This document shows, in pieces, positions 9,392-18,923 of a stretch of 64,000 nt of DNA. Every line of letters starts with the position of its first letter. Position 1 is the first letter of the stretch. The notes below the pieces were generated by a model. It was not told where the DNA came from. It saw only the letters and a program-made list of their open reading frames with translations, and ran no database searches. Made by a program: the position numbers and the translations under genes. This DNA comes from Brevibacillus parabrevis (GTDB lineage Bacteria > Bacillota > Bacilli > Brevibacillales > Brevibacillaceae), in contig NZ_RHHV01000014.1 of assembly GCF_003710905.1 (NCBI RefSeq), positions 124,001 to 188,000 on the forward strand, read 5' to 3'.

Positions 9392-11257
9392 TTGACGACG
9401 AGCAAGCAAGACTTACGGGAGTATTTGCAGGAGCACCTGCTGGTCGGAGACGGAGCCATGGCGACCCAGCTGCATGCGCTGGGCGCCCCGGTTGGCGTCA
9501 GCTTTGAAGAGTTGTGTTTGTCCAATCCGCGCGTGGTGCACGAAGTTCATGCGTCGTACTATCAGGCAGGAGCGCGCCTTTTGGAGACGAATACATTTTC
9601 CGCGAACCGGGATGCGCTCAGCCGCTACGGTTTGGAGCACAAAGTGGCGCGGATCAACCGCCTTGCCGTGGCGATTGCCCGCGAAGCCGCCAAGGACGAT
9701 GCGTACGTGGCAGGCAGCATCGGCTCGATTTTGGCTGGACGGGTGAAGAAAAAGGTACTGGATGAGTATCGGGACCAGTACGAGGAACAGGCGATCGCGC
9801 TGTTGCACGCAGGCGTAGACGCGCTGATTTTGGAGACGTTCCTCGATCTGGAGGAACTGCTGCTCGCCATCGAGGTCATTCGTCCGCTGACAGATGTGCC
9901 CGTCATTGCGCAACTGGCGACATTGGAAGTCGGACGCACGCGCGACGGCTACTCGCTGACGGATGCTTTTCCGCAACTGAAACAGGCAGGAGCAGACGTC
10001 ATCGGTTTGAACTGCCGCTTGGGTCCGGCTGAAATTTTGCGCTCTTTTGAAAGCACAATCTTCCCGGATGATTCGCTTCTGTCAGCGTTCCCCAATGCGG
10101 GACGGCTGGGAATGACGGACGGGGAGTACGCCTTCAAGTCGTCTCCCGACTATTTTGCCGAAAGCGCCCTGCGCCTGCGCGACCAGGGAGTGCGCCTGAT
10201 CGGCGGCTGCTGCGGAACGACCCCTGCACACGTGAAGGCGATAGCAGATGCGCTCGCAGGGCAAAAGCCGCAAGCACGCGTGAATCCAACGATTGCGTTG
10301 GCGGAGCGTCCGCACATAACGGTACAAAGCATTCACGAGCGCGAGAAGCCAAGCATCGTGGAACGGGTGAAAACAGCTACAACGATCATCGTCGAATTTG
10401 ATCCGCCGCGCGATCTCGACGCCGAACAGTTTCTGGACGGCTGCTGCGAGCTGCACAAAGCAGGGGCAGACGCGATCACGCTGGCAGACAATTCGCTTGC
10501 GACGGTGCGGATGAGCAACATGGCGCTCGGAGCGCTGATGAAAACGAGACACGGGATCGATCCGCTTTTGCATATTGCCTGCCGTGACCGCAACTTGATC
10601 GGGCAGCAATCCCATCTGATGGGGCTGCACGCGCTTGGCATCGACCAAATTCTCGTCATCACGGGCGACCCGTCCCGCTTCGGCGATTTGCCGGGGGCAA
10701 GCTCGGTGTTTGATGTCACTTCGTTCGATTTGATCCGCATGGTGAAGCAGTTGAACGAAGGCGTCTCGTTCTCGGGACGACCGCTCAAGCAAAAAGCCCA
10801 GTTCATCGTGGGCGCAGCCTTCAACCCGAACGTGCGCAACATGGCAGCGGCTGTCGCCCGGCTGGAAAAGAAAGTCGAGGCAGGGGCTGATTACATCATG
10901 ACCCAACCTGTGTATGACGTCGAATCGATTCGCCTTGTACACGAGGCGACCAAGCACATCGGCATCCCGGTTTTTATCGGCATCATGCCGCTGACCAGTT
11001 CAAGAAATGCCGAGTTCCTGCACAATGAAGTGCCTGGCATCAAGCTTTCGGCGGAAGCCTTGGAACGGATGAAAAAAGTGCAGGGACCAGCGGCCAGGCA
11101 GGAAGGCATCGCCATCGCCAAAGAACTGCTCGACACGGCTGTCCGCTATTTCAACGGGATTTACCTGATTACGCCTTTCAACTATTACGATATGGCTGCT
11201 GACCTGATTGCGTACGTGCGGCAGCAAAGCGCCCTGGTCAAAACGGCGCAACCGTAG
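9392..11257 (+). CDS. yitJ: Bifunctional homocysteine S-methyltransferase / methylene-THF reductase
   Basis: 621 residues. The N-terminal half is a second homocysteine methyltransferase barrel (GDGAMATQL, GLNCRLG, GGCCGTTP supply the zinc cysteines). The C-terminal half (about 330-610) is a MetF-like flavoprotein that makes 5-methyl-THF (EFDPPRDLDAEQF, ITGDPSRFGD, YIMTQPVYD). It lies 34 bases after metH and should supply its methyl donor. The start is a TTG at 9392 with a purine-rich GGGAGAGAAGGG upstream; no in-frame ATG fits better. It is controlled by the same SAM-I switch. Confidence 0.93.
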   Translation: MTTSKQDLREYLQEHLLVGDGAMATQLHALGAPVGVSFEELCLSNPRVVHEVHASYYQAGARLLETNTFSANRDALSRYGLEHKVARINRLAVAIAREAAKDDAYVAGSIGSILAGRVKKKVLDEYRDQYEEQAIALLHAGVDALILETFLDLEELLLAIEVIRPLTDVPVIAQLATLEVGRTRDGYSLTDAFPQLKQAGADVIGLNCRLGPAEILRSFESTIFPDDSLLSAFPNAGRLGMTDGEYAFKSSPDYFAESALRLRDQGVRLIGGCCGTTPAHVKAIADALAGQKPQARVNPTIALAERPHITVQSIHEREKPSIVERVKTATTIIVEFDPPRDLDAEQFLDGCCELHKAGADAITLADNSLATVRMSNMALGALMKTRHGIDPLLHIACRDRNLIGQQSHLMGLHALGIDQILVITGDPSRFGDLPGASSVFDVTSFDLIRMVKQLNEGVSFSGRPLKQKAQFIVGAAFNPNVRNMAAAVARLEKKVEAGADYIMTQPVYDVESIRLVHEATKHIGIPVFIGIMPLTSSRNAEFLHNEVPGIKLSAEALERMKKVQGPAARQEGIAIAKELLDTAVRYFNGIYLITPFNYYDMAADLIAYVRQQSALVKTAQP

Positions 11258-11295
11258 AAGACCAGACCAGCCCAAACAGGAAAAAAGCCCAATAG

Positions 11296-11345
11296 GCCCT
11301 CGCGCAAGACAGGCAGCTGCCTTTCGTCTTTACGCGAGGGCTTTT
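11296..11345. terminator. Bidirectional terminator
   Basis: Arms GCCCTCGCG and CGCGAGGGC flank a long loop and are followed by TTTT. The distal arm overlaps the stop-codon end of the convergent CotS-like gene. Confidence 0.7.
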
Positions 11346-12316
11346 AGTTCATCCAGCATATAGGCGGTCTTGATCGCCTCACGCGTGCAAAACTTCTGAA
11401 TCTCGGCCACTTCCATCTCCTCATACTGCTTCATGCGCAAAAACCGTTCCATGATATGTGGGAAGGTCAGATCGACAAACAGCAAATGCAGCTGCTCGGC
11501 AGACAGCGGATTTTCCTGCAAGTAGGCCCGCAACAAAGACGTAAACAACGGCTCGTTCCAGCTTCCTGCCTTGCGCATGGCGAGCGAGAGGACGCGACTG
11601 ATGTCTTTGGAAGGAAAATCGTAGCGGACGTCTTCCCAGTCGATAATCGCGATTTGCTGGTTGCGCGTGAGCAAATTGCCGTTGTTGAAATCTCCGTGGC
11701 AGAGGAAATGCTTGCGCAGGGCAAGCTTTTTCCAGCTGGAAAAGTAGGCGGATGATTTCAACTGTTCTCGCGCCGCAAGCCCTGCCTGGCGAAAATAAGG
11801 CAAGTATTCCACAATCGTCGTCGATTTCGGATTCTTTTTGCTCATGTGGCGCTGCTCCCATTTTTCCAGTGCAGCCAGGTCCGCCTTGTATTCCTCCGAC
11901 CATTTTTTCGCCCCGTTGTACAGCTCGCCATGCTTGGAAGTAAAACCGAGCGATTGCAGATGGAAGCGCCCTAGTGCGGCTCCGACCTGTTCCAGCTTTT
12001 TCGGTGAGCTGTAGGCGATTTTCGGCCAGGAAAACCATTGGTGCAGCACAAACAAGTTGTCTTTGTACACAATCGAGCGCTGGTTGCTTTTCGTGCGCTG
12101 GATGCCGGGGATGAGAATGCCTTTTTTGCGCAAATGCGCTTCGGCGTTCAAAATGAAGTGCTGGCGTTCTTTCGGTAAGTACGAAATTTTGCCGATAAAC
12201 TTGCCGATCGAGGTATCGAGAAAGACGACGAGCGACTTGGGCGTCTCGCGAAGTGTTTCCTGCTGCAATACTTTCAGCGCGTACTTTTGCTCGATTTTGC
12301 CGATGAGGTCGTCCAT
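11330..12316 (-). CDS. CotS-family aminoglycoside-kinase-like spore coat protein
   Basis: 328 residues with the phosphotransferase (APH/ChoK) fold: a nucleotide-binding N-lobe, catalytic HGDFNNGN (about residues 230-237) and the metal site IIDWEDVRYD. Proteins with this motif spacing in spore formers belong to the CotS/YutH/YsxE group found in or near the spore coat; their substrates are unknown. The longer frame to 12541 overlaps the next gene, and ATG at 12316 has AAGGGAGG upstream. No sporulation promoter was recognised. Confidence 0.8.
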   Translation of the reverse strand: MDDLIGKIEQKYALKVLQQETLRETPKSLVVFLDTSIGKFIGKISYLPKERQHFILNAEAHLRKKGILIPGIQRTKSNQRSIVYKDNLFVLHQWFSWPKIAYSSPKKLEQVGAALGRFHLQSLGFTSKHGELYNGAKKWSEEYKADLAALEKWEQRHMSKKNPKSTTIVEYLPYFRQAGLAAREQLKSSAYFSSWKKLALRKHFLCHGDFNNGNLLTRNQQIAIIDWEDVRYDFPSKDISRVLSLAMRKAGSWNEPLFTSLLRAYLQENPLSAEQLHLLFVDLTFPHIMERFLRMKQYEEMEVAEIQKFCTREAIKTAYMLDELKALA

Positions 12317-12393
12317 CCGTTTTGCGCCTCCCTTGCAAAAGAAACGTACGATTATCATACGCGGCGGCCCAAGCGGATGACACTCATGGCGCT

Positions 12394-12969
12394 TCAGTTG
12401 GGCGGCAAGGGAAGCGGATGCCAGTCTTTTTGGCGCAAAAAGTCGCTCAGCTCGGCGAATTTGGCGATGCGTTCCGCGCGTGTGAATGAGGCGTTGGCTC
12501 CACTCGTGGACGGGATGACGAACAAGTAGCTGCCTGCCCAATCATTGGTAGCGAATGCCTTCTCTGGTTGCAGACCCAGCGCGACAGCGGCTTTTTTCTG
12601 GCCTGTTGCATGGCGAAAAGCCGTAATTCCGTTAAAGCAGATGACGCGCGGGCGGTACGTTTGGATCATGTGCACGAACTGCTCTGCGCCTGTGTCAAAA
12701 TCTTCGCGCGTGAGATCAGAAGAGGAGCGGGTAGGGCGCGTGACGAGATCGGTAATGCCGTAGTTGTAATCCAACAGCAGCGAGGTTTCTTCCGGCAGCA
12801 GTTGTCTTGCGGTAAGCCCGCCCTCGAACAAGCCGCGCCAAAACAAATTCGCCGGGTTCGCGTAGTGGAATCCGGCTGTGGCCGATACGCGCCCGGGATT
12901 GATGCCGCAAAACAACACTGTCAAATCGCGGCGGATGTAAGTAGGCAGCCATTTTTCCGTAAATTCCAC
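12394..12969 (-). CDS. mug: Mismatch-specific uracil-DNA glycosylase (Mug/TDG type)
   Basis: Removes uracil or thymine from G:U/G:T mispairs. The motif LFCGINPGRVSATAGFHYANP near residues 20-40 matches the catalytic GINPG block of Mug. The second motif is IPSTSGANASF, a variant of the NPSG-type loop. 191 residues is somewhat longer than E. coli Mug. The start is taken as GTG at 12969 behind GGAGGG; a TTG one codon upstream is possible. Confidence 0.85.
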   Translation of the reverse strand: MEFTEKWLPTYIRRDLTVLFCGINPGRVSATAGFHYANPANLFWRGLFEGGLTARQLLPEETSLLLDYNYGITDLVTRPTRSSSDLTREDFDTGAEQFVHMIQTYRPRVICFNGITAFRHATGQKKAAVALGLQPEKAFATNDWAGSYLFVIPSTSGANASFTRAERIAKFAELSDFLRQKDWHPLPLPPN

Positions 12970-13040
12970 CAAGATGATCCCTCCGATTGTTTTCCTTGAT
13001 TTGATTGTAGCACAGAGGAGAGCGCTTACAGAAACAGGCA

Positions 13041-13067
13041 AAAAAAGCTGCCAAACGCTGGCAGCTT
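13041..13067 (-). terminator. Terminator after the 47-aa gene
   Basis: Minus-strand stem AAGCTGCC / GGCAGCTT followed by a run of T. Confidence 0.75.
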
Positions 13068-13095
13068 ATCGGTAAAAGTGTGATTAGGTTCGATC

Positions 13096-13239
13096 TTACA
13101 GCTGAGCGTACGGCAGCATGTGCTCCGGCTCATTCGTGATGAATTGTTCCATTTCATTGCGGACGTATTTTTTTGTCTCGAAAGGAACGGCTTCGTGTTC
13201 TTCTTTGCCCCACAACCAGCGCGACAATTGTTGAATCAT
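13096..13239 (-). CDS. Small conserved-looking protein, 47 aa
   Basis: ATG at 13239 behind GAGGGGTAATCC, ending in a stop with a terminator just beyond. The product starts MIQQLSRWLWGKEEHEAVPF, is charged and soluble, and has no signal peptide. I do not recognise a family. The ribosome site, terminator and lack of overlap support a real gene. Confidence 0.65.
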   Translation of the reverse strand: MIQQLSRWLWGKEEHEAVPFETKKYVRNEMEQFITNEPEHMLPYAQL

Positions 13240-13385
13240 AAGGATTACCCCTCACTTGGTGGAAATGTTTTACACGCTTATCATACTCCTCTTTTGTGAG
13301 TTTGTGGCTGGGCAGGTGTGAATAAGGCGTGAAGAAATCGTGGATAGAAGGTGAACAAAAAGGAAGCGATTTCAAGCGATCCGTG

Positions 13386-13413
13386 AAAAAAGCGCTCCCG
13401 GATTGGGAACGCT
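13386..13413 (-). terminator. Terminator after the M32 carboxypeptidase gene
   Basis: Minus-strand arms AGCGTTCCC and GGGAGCGCT with a following T-run. Confidence 0.75.
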
Positions 13414-13434
13414 GTGGGTACAACCATCTACACA

Positions 13435-14955
13435 TTACAGCTTGTAGATGTCGGTATATTTTTTCTCCAAGTATTCCATCAGGTAGGTCGCGTTGGTGCC
13501 TTCGCCCGTGATCGCTTGCACGAGTTCACGCGGGCTTTTCATTTTTCCGTGCTGGTGAATTTTTTCTTTCAACCAAGCGCGGATCGGAGCGAAGTCGCCG
13601 TTTGCCAGCAAGTCTTCGAAGCCGCTGATTTCCTGCTTCATGACGTGGGCGAATTGGGCCGCGTACACGTTGCCGAGCGAGTAAGTCGGGAAGTAGCCGA
13701 AGCTGCCGCCGGACCAGTGCACGTCCTGGAGAACGCCGAGTGTGTCGGTAGGCGGTTCCACGCCCAAGTATTCCTGCATTTTTTCGTTCCAGATTTTCGG
13801 CAGATCGGCAACCTGGATCGTTTGGTTGATCAAGCCTTTTTCGATCTCATAGCGAATCATGACGTGCAGGTTATATGTCAGCTCGTCAGCCTCTGTACGG
13901 ATGAAGGACGGAGTGACAGAGTTGATCGCCCGGTACAAGTCTTCCACGGATACGCCTTCGAATTGGGCCGGGAATGCTTTTTGCAAATCAGCGAAAAAGT
14001 GGTTCCAGAACGGCAGGCTGCGTCCGATCATGTTTTCCCAGAAGCGGGACTGGGACTCGTGAATGCCCATCGAAGTACCGTCGCAGAGCGGCGTGAACAA
14101 AAGCTCAGGATTGATGTTTTGTTCGTACATGGCATGCCCCGCTTCGTGGATGCAGCTGAACAGCGCCGAGTTGAAGTCGTTTTCGTCGTAGCGAGTCGTA
14201 ATGCGCACGTCGCCCGGATTGAAGGTGGTGCAGAACGGATGGGCGCTCTTGTCCATGCGGCCCGCCTTGAAGTCGTAGCCGATTTTTTCCAAAATGAAGC
14301 GGCTGAACGCCTCCTGCTCGGCAATCGGGAAGTTTTTGTTCAAGAAAGCGGTGTCCGGCTTGTTCGGCGATTCCGCGATTGCTTTGACCAGCTTGACGGT
14401 TTTCTCGCGCAGGGTAGCGAAGATCGGATCGAGCTGATCGACTGTCATGCCCGGCTCGTACAGGTCGAGCAAGGTGTTGTACTTGTTTTTGCCGTCGTGT
14501 CCCCAATATTCGATAAACTCCAGCTGGAAGTTCACGATTTTTTCCAGGTACGGCTGGAACATCGAGAAGTCGTTGTTGGCGCGGGCTTCTTCCCATACCG
14601 TTTCCGCCTGGGAGGTCAAAACGACAAATTCCTGGTATTTTTCAGCCGGAATCTGCTTGTTGCGGTCAAATTCTTTTTTGCATTCGAGCACGCTGTGACG
14701 CGTGATCTCATCGAGCGCTTCCAGTGCGGACGGTTCGCCGAGCTCGGTTAAAAACGCTTCCATTTCTTTGGATGTCGCCAGCTTGAACTGTTCGCCAGCG
14801 AGCACGCCGATAATCTCGGAGCGGGCATCCATCCCTTTGCGTGGCGCTTGCGTTGCTTTGTCCCATTGCAGAACTGCGAGTGCCTGGTTGTAGCTGGTCA
14901 TTTTTTTCACATAGGCGCGAAAATCAGCCGCGCGTGTTTCCAGATTGGTCGTCAT
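13435..14955 (-). CDS. M32-family metallocarboxypeptidase
   Basis: Cytosolic zinc carboxypeptidase of the Taq/PfuCP family (B. subtilis YpwA is the nearest named relative I know). 506 residues, the normal family length, and almost entirely helical. The zinc motif HEAGHAMYEQ lies near residues 270-279, with a downstream GIHESQSRFWEN providing the third ligand Glu. ATG at 14955 follows CAGGAGGGACTCC. Single gene with its own terminator. Confidence 0.93.
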   Translation of the reverse strand: MTTNLETRAADFRAYVKKMTSYNQALAVLQWDKATQAPRKGMDARSEIIGVLAGEQFKLATSKEMEAFLTELGEPSALEALDEITRHSVLECKKEFDRNKQIPAEKYQEFVVLTSQAETVWEEARANNDFSMFQPYLEKIVNFQLEFIEYWGHDGKNKYNTLLDLYEPGMTVDQLDPIFATLREKTVKLVKAIAESPNKPDTAFLNKNFPIAEQEAFSRFILEKIGYDFKAGRMDKSAHPFCTTFNPGDVRITTRYDENDFNSALFSCIHEAGHAMYEQNINPELLFTPLCDGTSMGIHESQSRFWENMIGRSLPFWNHFFADLQKAFPAQFEGVSVEDLYRAINSVTPSFIRTEADELTYNLHVMIRYEIEKGLINQTIQVADLPKIWNEKMQEYLGVEPPTDTLGVLQDVHWSGGSFGYFPTYSLGNVYAAQFAHVMKQEISGFEDLLANGDFAPIRAWLKEKIHQHGKMKSPRELVQAITGEGTNATYLMEYLEKKYTDIYKL

Positions 14956-15146
14956 GGAGTCCCTCCTGTGTAAGTATGAAAACGTTAATTGGTCAAGTAT
15001 GTACATCATGCAGTCAAAAAATTTTTACTACTAAATATTATAACGGTTTGAAGAAAAATTACTAGGTGGATGCAGCACGCATTTGTCGGTATAATCGTAT
15101 AGGAAAACAATCTGGCTACTTATTCGCGATGACAGGAGAATGATTG

Positions 15147-16745
15147 ATGAGTCAAACCAATCCCCAATGGGAAAATGAGATAGCAAAACGACGCACCTTT
15201 GCCATCATCTCCCACCCGGATGCGGGTAAAACGACGATGACGGAAAAGCTGCTTTACTACGGCGGAGCCATTCGCGAAGCAGGGGTGGTCAAAGGCCGGA
15301 AAAACTCCAAGCACGCTACCTCCGACTGGATGGAGATCGAGAAAAAGCGCGGAATCTCCGTTACGTCCAGTGCGATGGACTTCGAATACAACGGGCACCA
15401 CATCAATATTTTGGACACTCCTGGTCACCAGGACTTCAGTGAAGACACGTACCGCACCCTGACTGCTGCCGACGCTGCTGTCATGATCATCGACGTGGCA
15501 AAAGGGGTGGAGGCGCAGACGATCAAGCTGTTCAAGGTCTGTCGGATGCGCGGCATTCCGATTTTTACATTCGTCAACAAGCTGGACCGTCACGGGAAAG
15601 ACCCGTTTGAGCTGTTGGAAGAAATCGAGCGCGTACTGGGCATCCGTTCGTACCCGATGAACTGGCCGATCGGCATGGGAAGCTACTTCAGCGGAGTGTA
15701 CGACCGCATGAAATCCCGCGTCGAGCTGTATCAGACCAACACCCAACATGAAGATATCTCGTTTTTCCCGGTAGAGGGAGCCGAAGACCCGCTGATCGGC
15801 GACCGCGTCGGTCAGGAGCTGTGGCAGCAACTGCAAGACGAAATTTCTCTGCTCGACGTAGCAGGGGATGAGTTCGATCCGGAACTGATTGCCCAAGGAC
15901 AGCTGACACCTGTGTTCTTCGGAAGCGCGATCAACAACTTCGGCGTGCAGACTTTCCTGGACAACTTCCTGCAAATGGCGCCAGCGCCTTCCGCGAAAAA
16001 GAGCAATGCCGGCATGATCGATCCGTACACCAATCCGTTCTCCGGCTTTATTTTCAAAATCCAGGCCAACATGAACCCGGCTCACCGCGACCGTATCGCT
16101 TTCTTGCGCATTTGCTCCGGAAAGTTCGAGCGCGGCATGGCCGTGAAGCACGTGCGTCTGGGCAAAGACATCAAGCTGGCACAGCCTGTGCAGTTCATGG
16201 CGCAAGACCGCGAGATCGTCGAGGAGTCGTTCGCAGGCGATGTCATCGGCTTGTTCGATCCGGGCATTTTCCAGATCGGAGACACGCTCTGTGTCGGCCA
16301 GTCGTTCGAGTACGAGGAAATGCCGCACTTCTCGCCTGAGTTTTTCTCCAAAGTCATGGTGAAAGACGCGATGAAGCACAAGCAGTTCCAAAAAGGCATC
16401 ATGCAGCTGACAGAGGAAGGGACGGTACAATTGTTCCGCACCTATCCAATGGAAGAACTGATTCTCGGCGTAGTCGGCGTCTTGCAGTTTGAGGTGCTGG
16501 AATACCGACTCAAAGCGGAGTATGGCGTCGATATTATGCTGACGAGAATGCCGTATCAGATTGCCCGCTGGCTGGAAGGCGACAAAGCGGCGCTCGATGC
16601 CGTGAAGAACAAAACCGTGACAGACCGCTACGGACGTCCGGTCATGCTGTTCGAAAGCGAGTACCAGCTTCGGGTAGCGATGGATAAGCATTCGTCCATC
16701 AAATTCCATGAAAGCTCGCTCGGGTTGAAAGCTGTTCAATCGTAA
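15147..16745 (+). CDS. prfC: Peptide chain release factor 3
   Basis: GTPase that releases class I release factors from the ribosome. 532 residues. G1 is SHPDAGKTT (about 22-30), G2 lies around KKRGISVTSS, G3 is DTPGHQDF and G4 is NKLDR. The RF3-type insertion and C-terminal domain III follow. ATG at 15147 has GACAGGAGA upstream. A TATAAT at 15090-15095 may be its -10 box. RF3 is patchy in Bacillota, so its presence helps place the organism. Confidence 0.94.
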   Translation: MSQTNPQWENEIAKRRTFAIISHPDAGKTTMTEKLLYYGGAIREAGVVKGRKNSKHATSDWMEIEKKRGISVTSSAMDFEYNGHHINILDTPGHQDFSEDTYRTLTAADAAVMIIDVAKGVEAQTIKLFKVCRMRGIPIFTFVNKLDRHGKDPFELLEEIERVLGIRSYPMNWPIGMGSYFSGVYDRMKSRVELYQTNTQHEDISFFPVEGAEDPLIGDRVGQELWQQLQDEISLLDVAGDEFDPELIAQGQLTPVFFGSAINNFGVQTFLDNFLQMAPAPSAKKSNAGMIDPYTNPFSGFIFKIQANMNPAHRDRIAFLRICSGKFERGMAVKHVRLGKDIKLAQPVQFMAQDREIVEESFAGDVIGLFDPGIFQIGDTLCVGQSFEYEEMPHFSPEFFSKVMVKDAMKHKQFQKGIMQLTEEGTVQLFRTYPMEELILGVVGVLQFEVLEYRLKAEYGVDIMLTRMPYQIARWLEGDKAALDAVKNKTVTDRYGRPVMLFESEYQLRVAMDKHSSIKFHESSLGLKAVQS

Positions 16746-16760
16746 GTGGCAGGAGAGTAG

Positions 16761-16796
16761 AACAGGACTTCGCAGGAATTGCGGGGTCCTGTTTTT
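16761..16796 (+). terminator. Terminator after prfC
   Basis: Arms AACAGGACTTCGC and CGGGGTCCTGTT followed by TTTT. Confidence 0.75.
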
Positions 16797-16871
16797 CGTG
16801 TTCCAGCGCGCTTGACTGAAAGATTTGCTCGCTTAAAGACGGGTTTGCTAGAGACTTGCTGCCCTAAAGTC

Positions 16872-17390
16872 TTAGGAGGGGAAATCAATGGAGAAGAACT
16901 TCAGCTCTTCCTGATCGGGCTGCTTGCGAACGTAGCCTTCCCAGCGCAAGCCCAGCTTCTCCAGCAATTTGCCGGATGCATCATTCGCCTTGTCCGTGAT
17001 CGCGACGATCCGTTTCAGCCCGAACGCCTCGCGCCCGTAGTCCAAAACAGCGTAGGCCGCTTCGAAGGCGTACCCTTTTCCCCAATAGGGAGGACAGAGA
17101 GCATAGCCGATATCGACATCCTCCAGAAAATCTCTTTTTATGAGGCCACACAAGCCTACCGGAGTGCCTGTTGCTTTTTCTGCGACGACAAACAAGCCAA
17201 AGCCGTAGCTTTCGTAGCTTGCCTGCAAGCTGTTGACGATGTACTGCTGCGCATCTGCCAACGTGCGGACGCCGCGATCACCGATGTACTGCAACCAGGA
17301 TGGCTCGTTCAAAAGCCCGAAAATAAAGGCCGCATCGTCTTCCGCGTGCGCGCGCCGCAGAACAAGACGCTCTGTTTGCAAAACGATCAT
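16872..17390 (-). CDS. GNAT acetyltransferase, RimJ/RimL type
   Basis: 172 residues with TERLVLRR at the N-terminus, the acetyl-CoA loop PPYWGKGYAFEAAYAV and the C-terminal KLLEKLGLRWEG. These are hallmarks of the RimJ/RimL branch. Substrate unknown. An ATG eight codons upstream (17414) is possible, but 17390 has GGTGAG at better spacing. Monocistronic and convergent with prfC. Confidence 0.85.
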   Translation of the reverse strand: MIVLQTERLVLRRAHAEDDAAFIFGLLNEPSWLQYIGDRGVRTLADAQQYIVNSLQASYESYGFGLFVVAEKATGTPVGLCGLIKRDFLEDVDIGYALCPPYWGKGYAFEAAYAVLDYGREAFGLKRIVAITDKANDASGKLLEKLGLRWEGYVRKQPDQEELKFFSIDFPS

Positions 17391-17549
17391 AGCTTGACTC
17401 ACCAGCCTTTTCATTTTTTTCCATCATACAGGATGCAAGCGAGAAAAGCTGCTTGTTTTTGGCAATTCAGAAAGCTTTTCCTATCCTACTTGGACGACTC
17501 CCCTCATATACTGGGACAAAGACTGGCGGGATGAGAGGATGGGAATGCT

Positions 17550-18707
17550 TTGAGGGTTCTGCTGTTGGTCGTGTTGTTTCTCGTTGCCTTTGACATGCAC
17601 GCGCAAACGCCGCTGCTGGCGCCGTACTTGAATATATTGGGCGTATCCGCCGCGATGATCGGCTTCGTGCTGGGCGGTTATGCCATCAGCAATCTGAGCG
17701 GCAATCTCATCGCAGGCCCTTTTCTCGACCGTTTTCCGAAGAAATGGTTTATTGCCGGAGGCCTGATCCTGGCAGGGGTAATGCTGATTGGACAAGGACT
17801 CGTGACGCATGCCGGGGCATTTTTTTCGTTTCGCCTGATGCTTGGCTTCGTCATGGCGTTCGTCTCGCCCGCCTGTTCCGCCATGCTGGGGGAGACAGGC
17901 AAAACCGCGCTGGAACAGGGCGAAATCATGGGCAAAAAAGGACTTGTGCTCACGACAGCCGGGATCGTCTCGCCAGCGGTCGGGAGCTTTTTTGCGGTAC
18001 AATTCGGCTACGGCCAGTCGTTCGTCATTTTGGGTTACATCATGATCGTGGCAGGCGTTTTTTCCTGGCTCGTCCTTCCTTCCAGAGTAGTGGACAGCGG
18101 CAGCGACCAGGTGGCGCCCTCCAAGCCGAACATATCAGGCAAACAGAGCCTGCTCGCGATCATGGAAAATCGGATGCTGTATCCGGCTTTTCTCGGCGGG
18201 TTTGCCATCATCTACGCGCAAGGGACGATCATTTACGAAGTGCCGCTGCTCGTGCAAAAGCAAGGGATGTCGCCAGCCGTTACGGGAATTTTGTTCAGCC
18301 TGAAAGGATTGGGAGCGCTCGCGATCCTCAGCCAGTTTTGGCTGCACAAGGTAGCGATCGAAACGCGGTCATTTGCGGGGCTTGGCATCCTCAGTCTCTT
18401 GATGTACATGCTGGCGATGGGTCTGGCGATTCCGATTCAGGTGATGATGTTCTGCCTCGGCGCATGCTTCGGAATGCTGTTCCCGGCTTTTGCCACGACC
18501 TTGACGATCCACACTCCGCGCGAAATGTACGGCAGCGTGTTCAGCATTTACTCTGCCGTGTTGTCGGTCGGGGCTGTCCTCAGTCCCGTGGTGGCAGGTC
18601 TTTTGGGCAACTGGCATCACTCGTACTTCATCGCCTTTTTTGTCACGGCGGGGGTGTGTCTGATCAGCGGGTTGCATCGGCTGTTGTTGAGCGGGGTGAC
18701 AAGGTAG
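17550..18707 (+). CDS. MFS transporter
   Basis: 385 residues, about twelve hydrophobic segments. The MFS signature between TM2 and TM3 reads GNLIAGPFLDRFPKKW. Substrate cannot be told; drug or sugar efflux are usual. The start is a TTG at 17550 behind GAGAGGATGGGA, since the nearby ATG is followed at once by a stop. Confidence 0.85.
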   Translation: MRVLLLVVLFLVAFDMHAQTPLLAPYLNILGVSAAMIGFVLGGYAISNLSGNLIAGPFLDRFPKKWFIAGGLILAGVMLIGQGLVTHAGAFFSFRLMLGFVMAFVSPACSAMLGETGKTALEQGEIMGKKGLVLTTAGIVSPAVGSFFAVQFGYGQSFVILGYIMIVAGVFSWLVLPSRVVDSGSDQVAPSKPNISGKQSLLAIMENRMLYPAFLGGFAIIYAQGTIIYEVPLLVQKQGMSPAVTGILFSLKGLGALAILSQFWLHKVAIETRSFAGLGILSLLMYMLAMGLAIPIQVMMFCLGACFGMLFPAFATTLTIHTPREMYGSVFSIYSAVLSVGAVLSPVVAGLLGNWHHSYFIAFFVTAGVCLISGLHRLLLSGVTR

Positions 18708-18714
18708 GGAGCGG

Positions 18715-18754
18715 AGAGTTTTCCTGGAGGGGGGGCAGGGAGACTCTTTTTTTT
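18715..18754 (+). terminator. Terminator after MFS gene
   Basis: Twelve-pair stem, arms AGAGTTTTCCTG and CAGGGAGACTCT, then eight T. A very similar terminator recurs at 22620. Confidence 0.85.
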
Positions 18755-18841
18755 GTGCAGGGGGAAAAGGGGAATCGGGAGAAGGGTGTTCACGTTTTCA
18801 GTCGGTCCGATTTTGAAAATTAAGACTCCGTTAATCGACTA

Positions 18842-18869
18842 TTTTCCATGGCGTGCTATGATGATGAGC
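18842..18869 (+). repeat. Duplicated promoter-region sequence, copy 1
   Basis: 28 bases containing TTTTCCATG and CTATGATGATGAGC that match 21721-21748 at 25 of 28 positions. Both copies lie ahead of a GNAT gene, and the TATGAT could be a -10 box. Confidence 0.7.
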
Positions 18870-18923
18870 GGACGATCATTTTTATGATAAGCGCCAAAAG
18901 TGAAAAAAGGAGCTAAACACCAG

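Noticed and set aside
7894..9525. Long minus-strand open frame opposite metH
   Set aside because: Shadow of a GC-rich gene with strong codon bias; no ribosome site and no recognisable motif.
13414..14751. 445-codon plus-strand frame opposite the M32 carboxypeptidase gene
   Set aside because: Antisense of a confidently identified zinc peptidase; composition (Phe/Val/Arg-rich) is typical of a reverse-frame artefact.
15120..16739. 539-codon minus-strand frame opposite prfC
   Set aside because: Antisense of prfC with no ribosome site; it ends and begins with the prfC frame.
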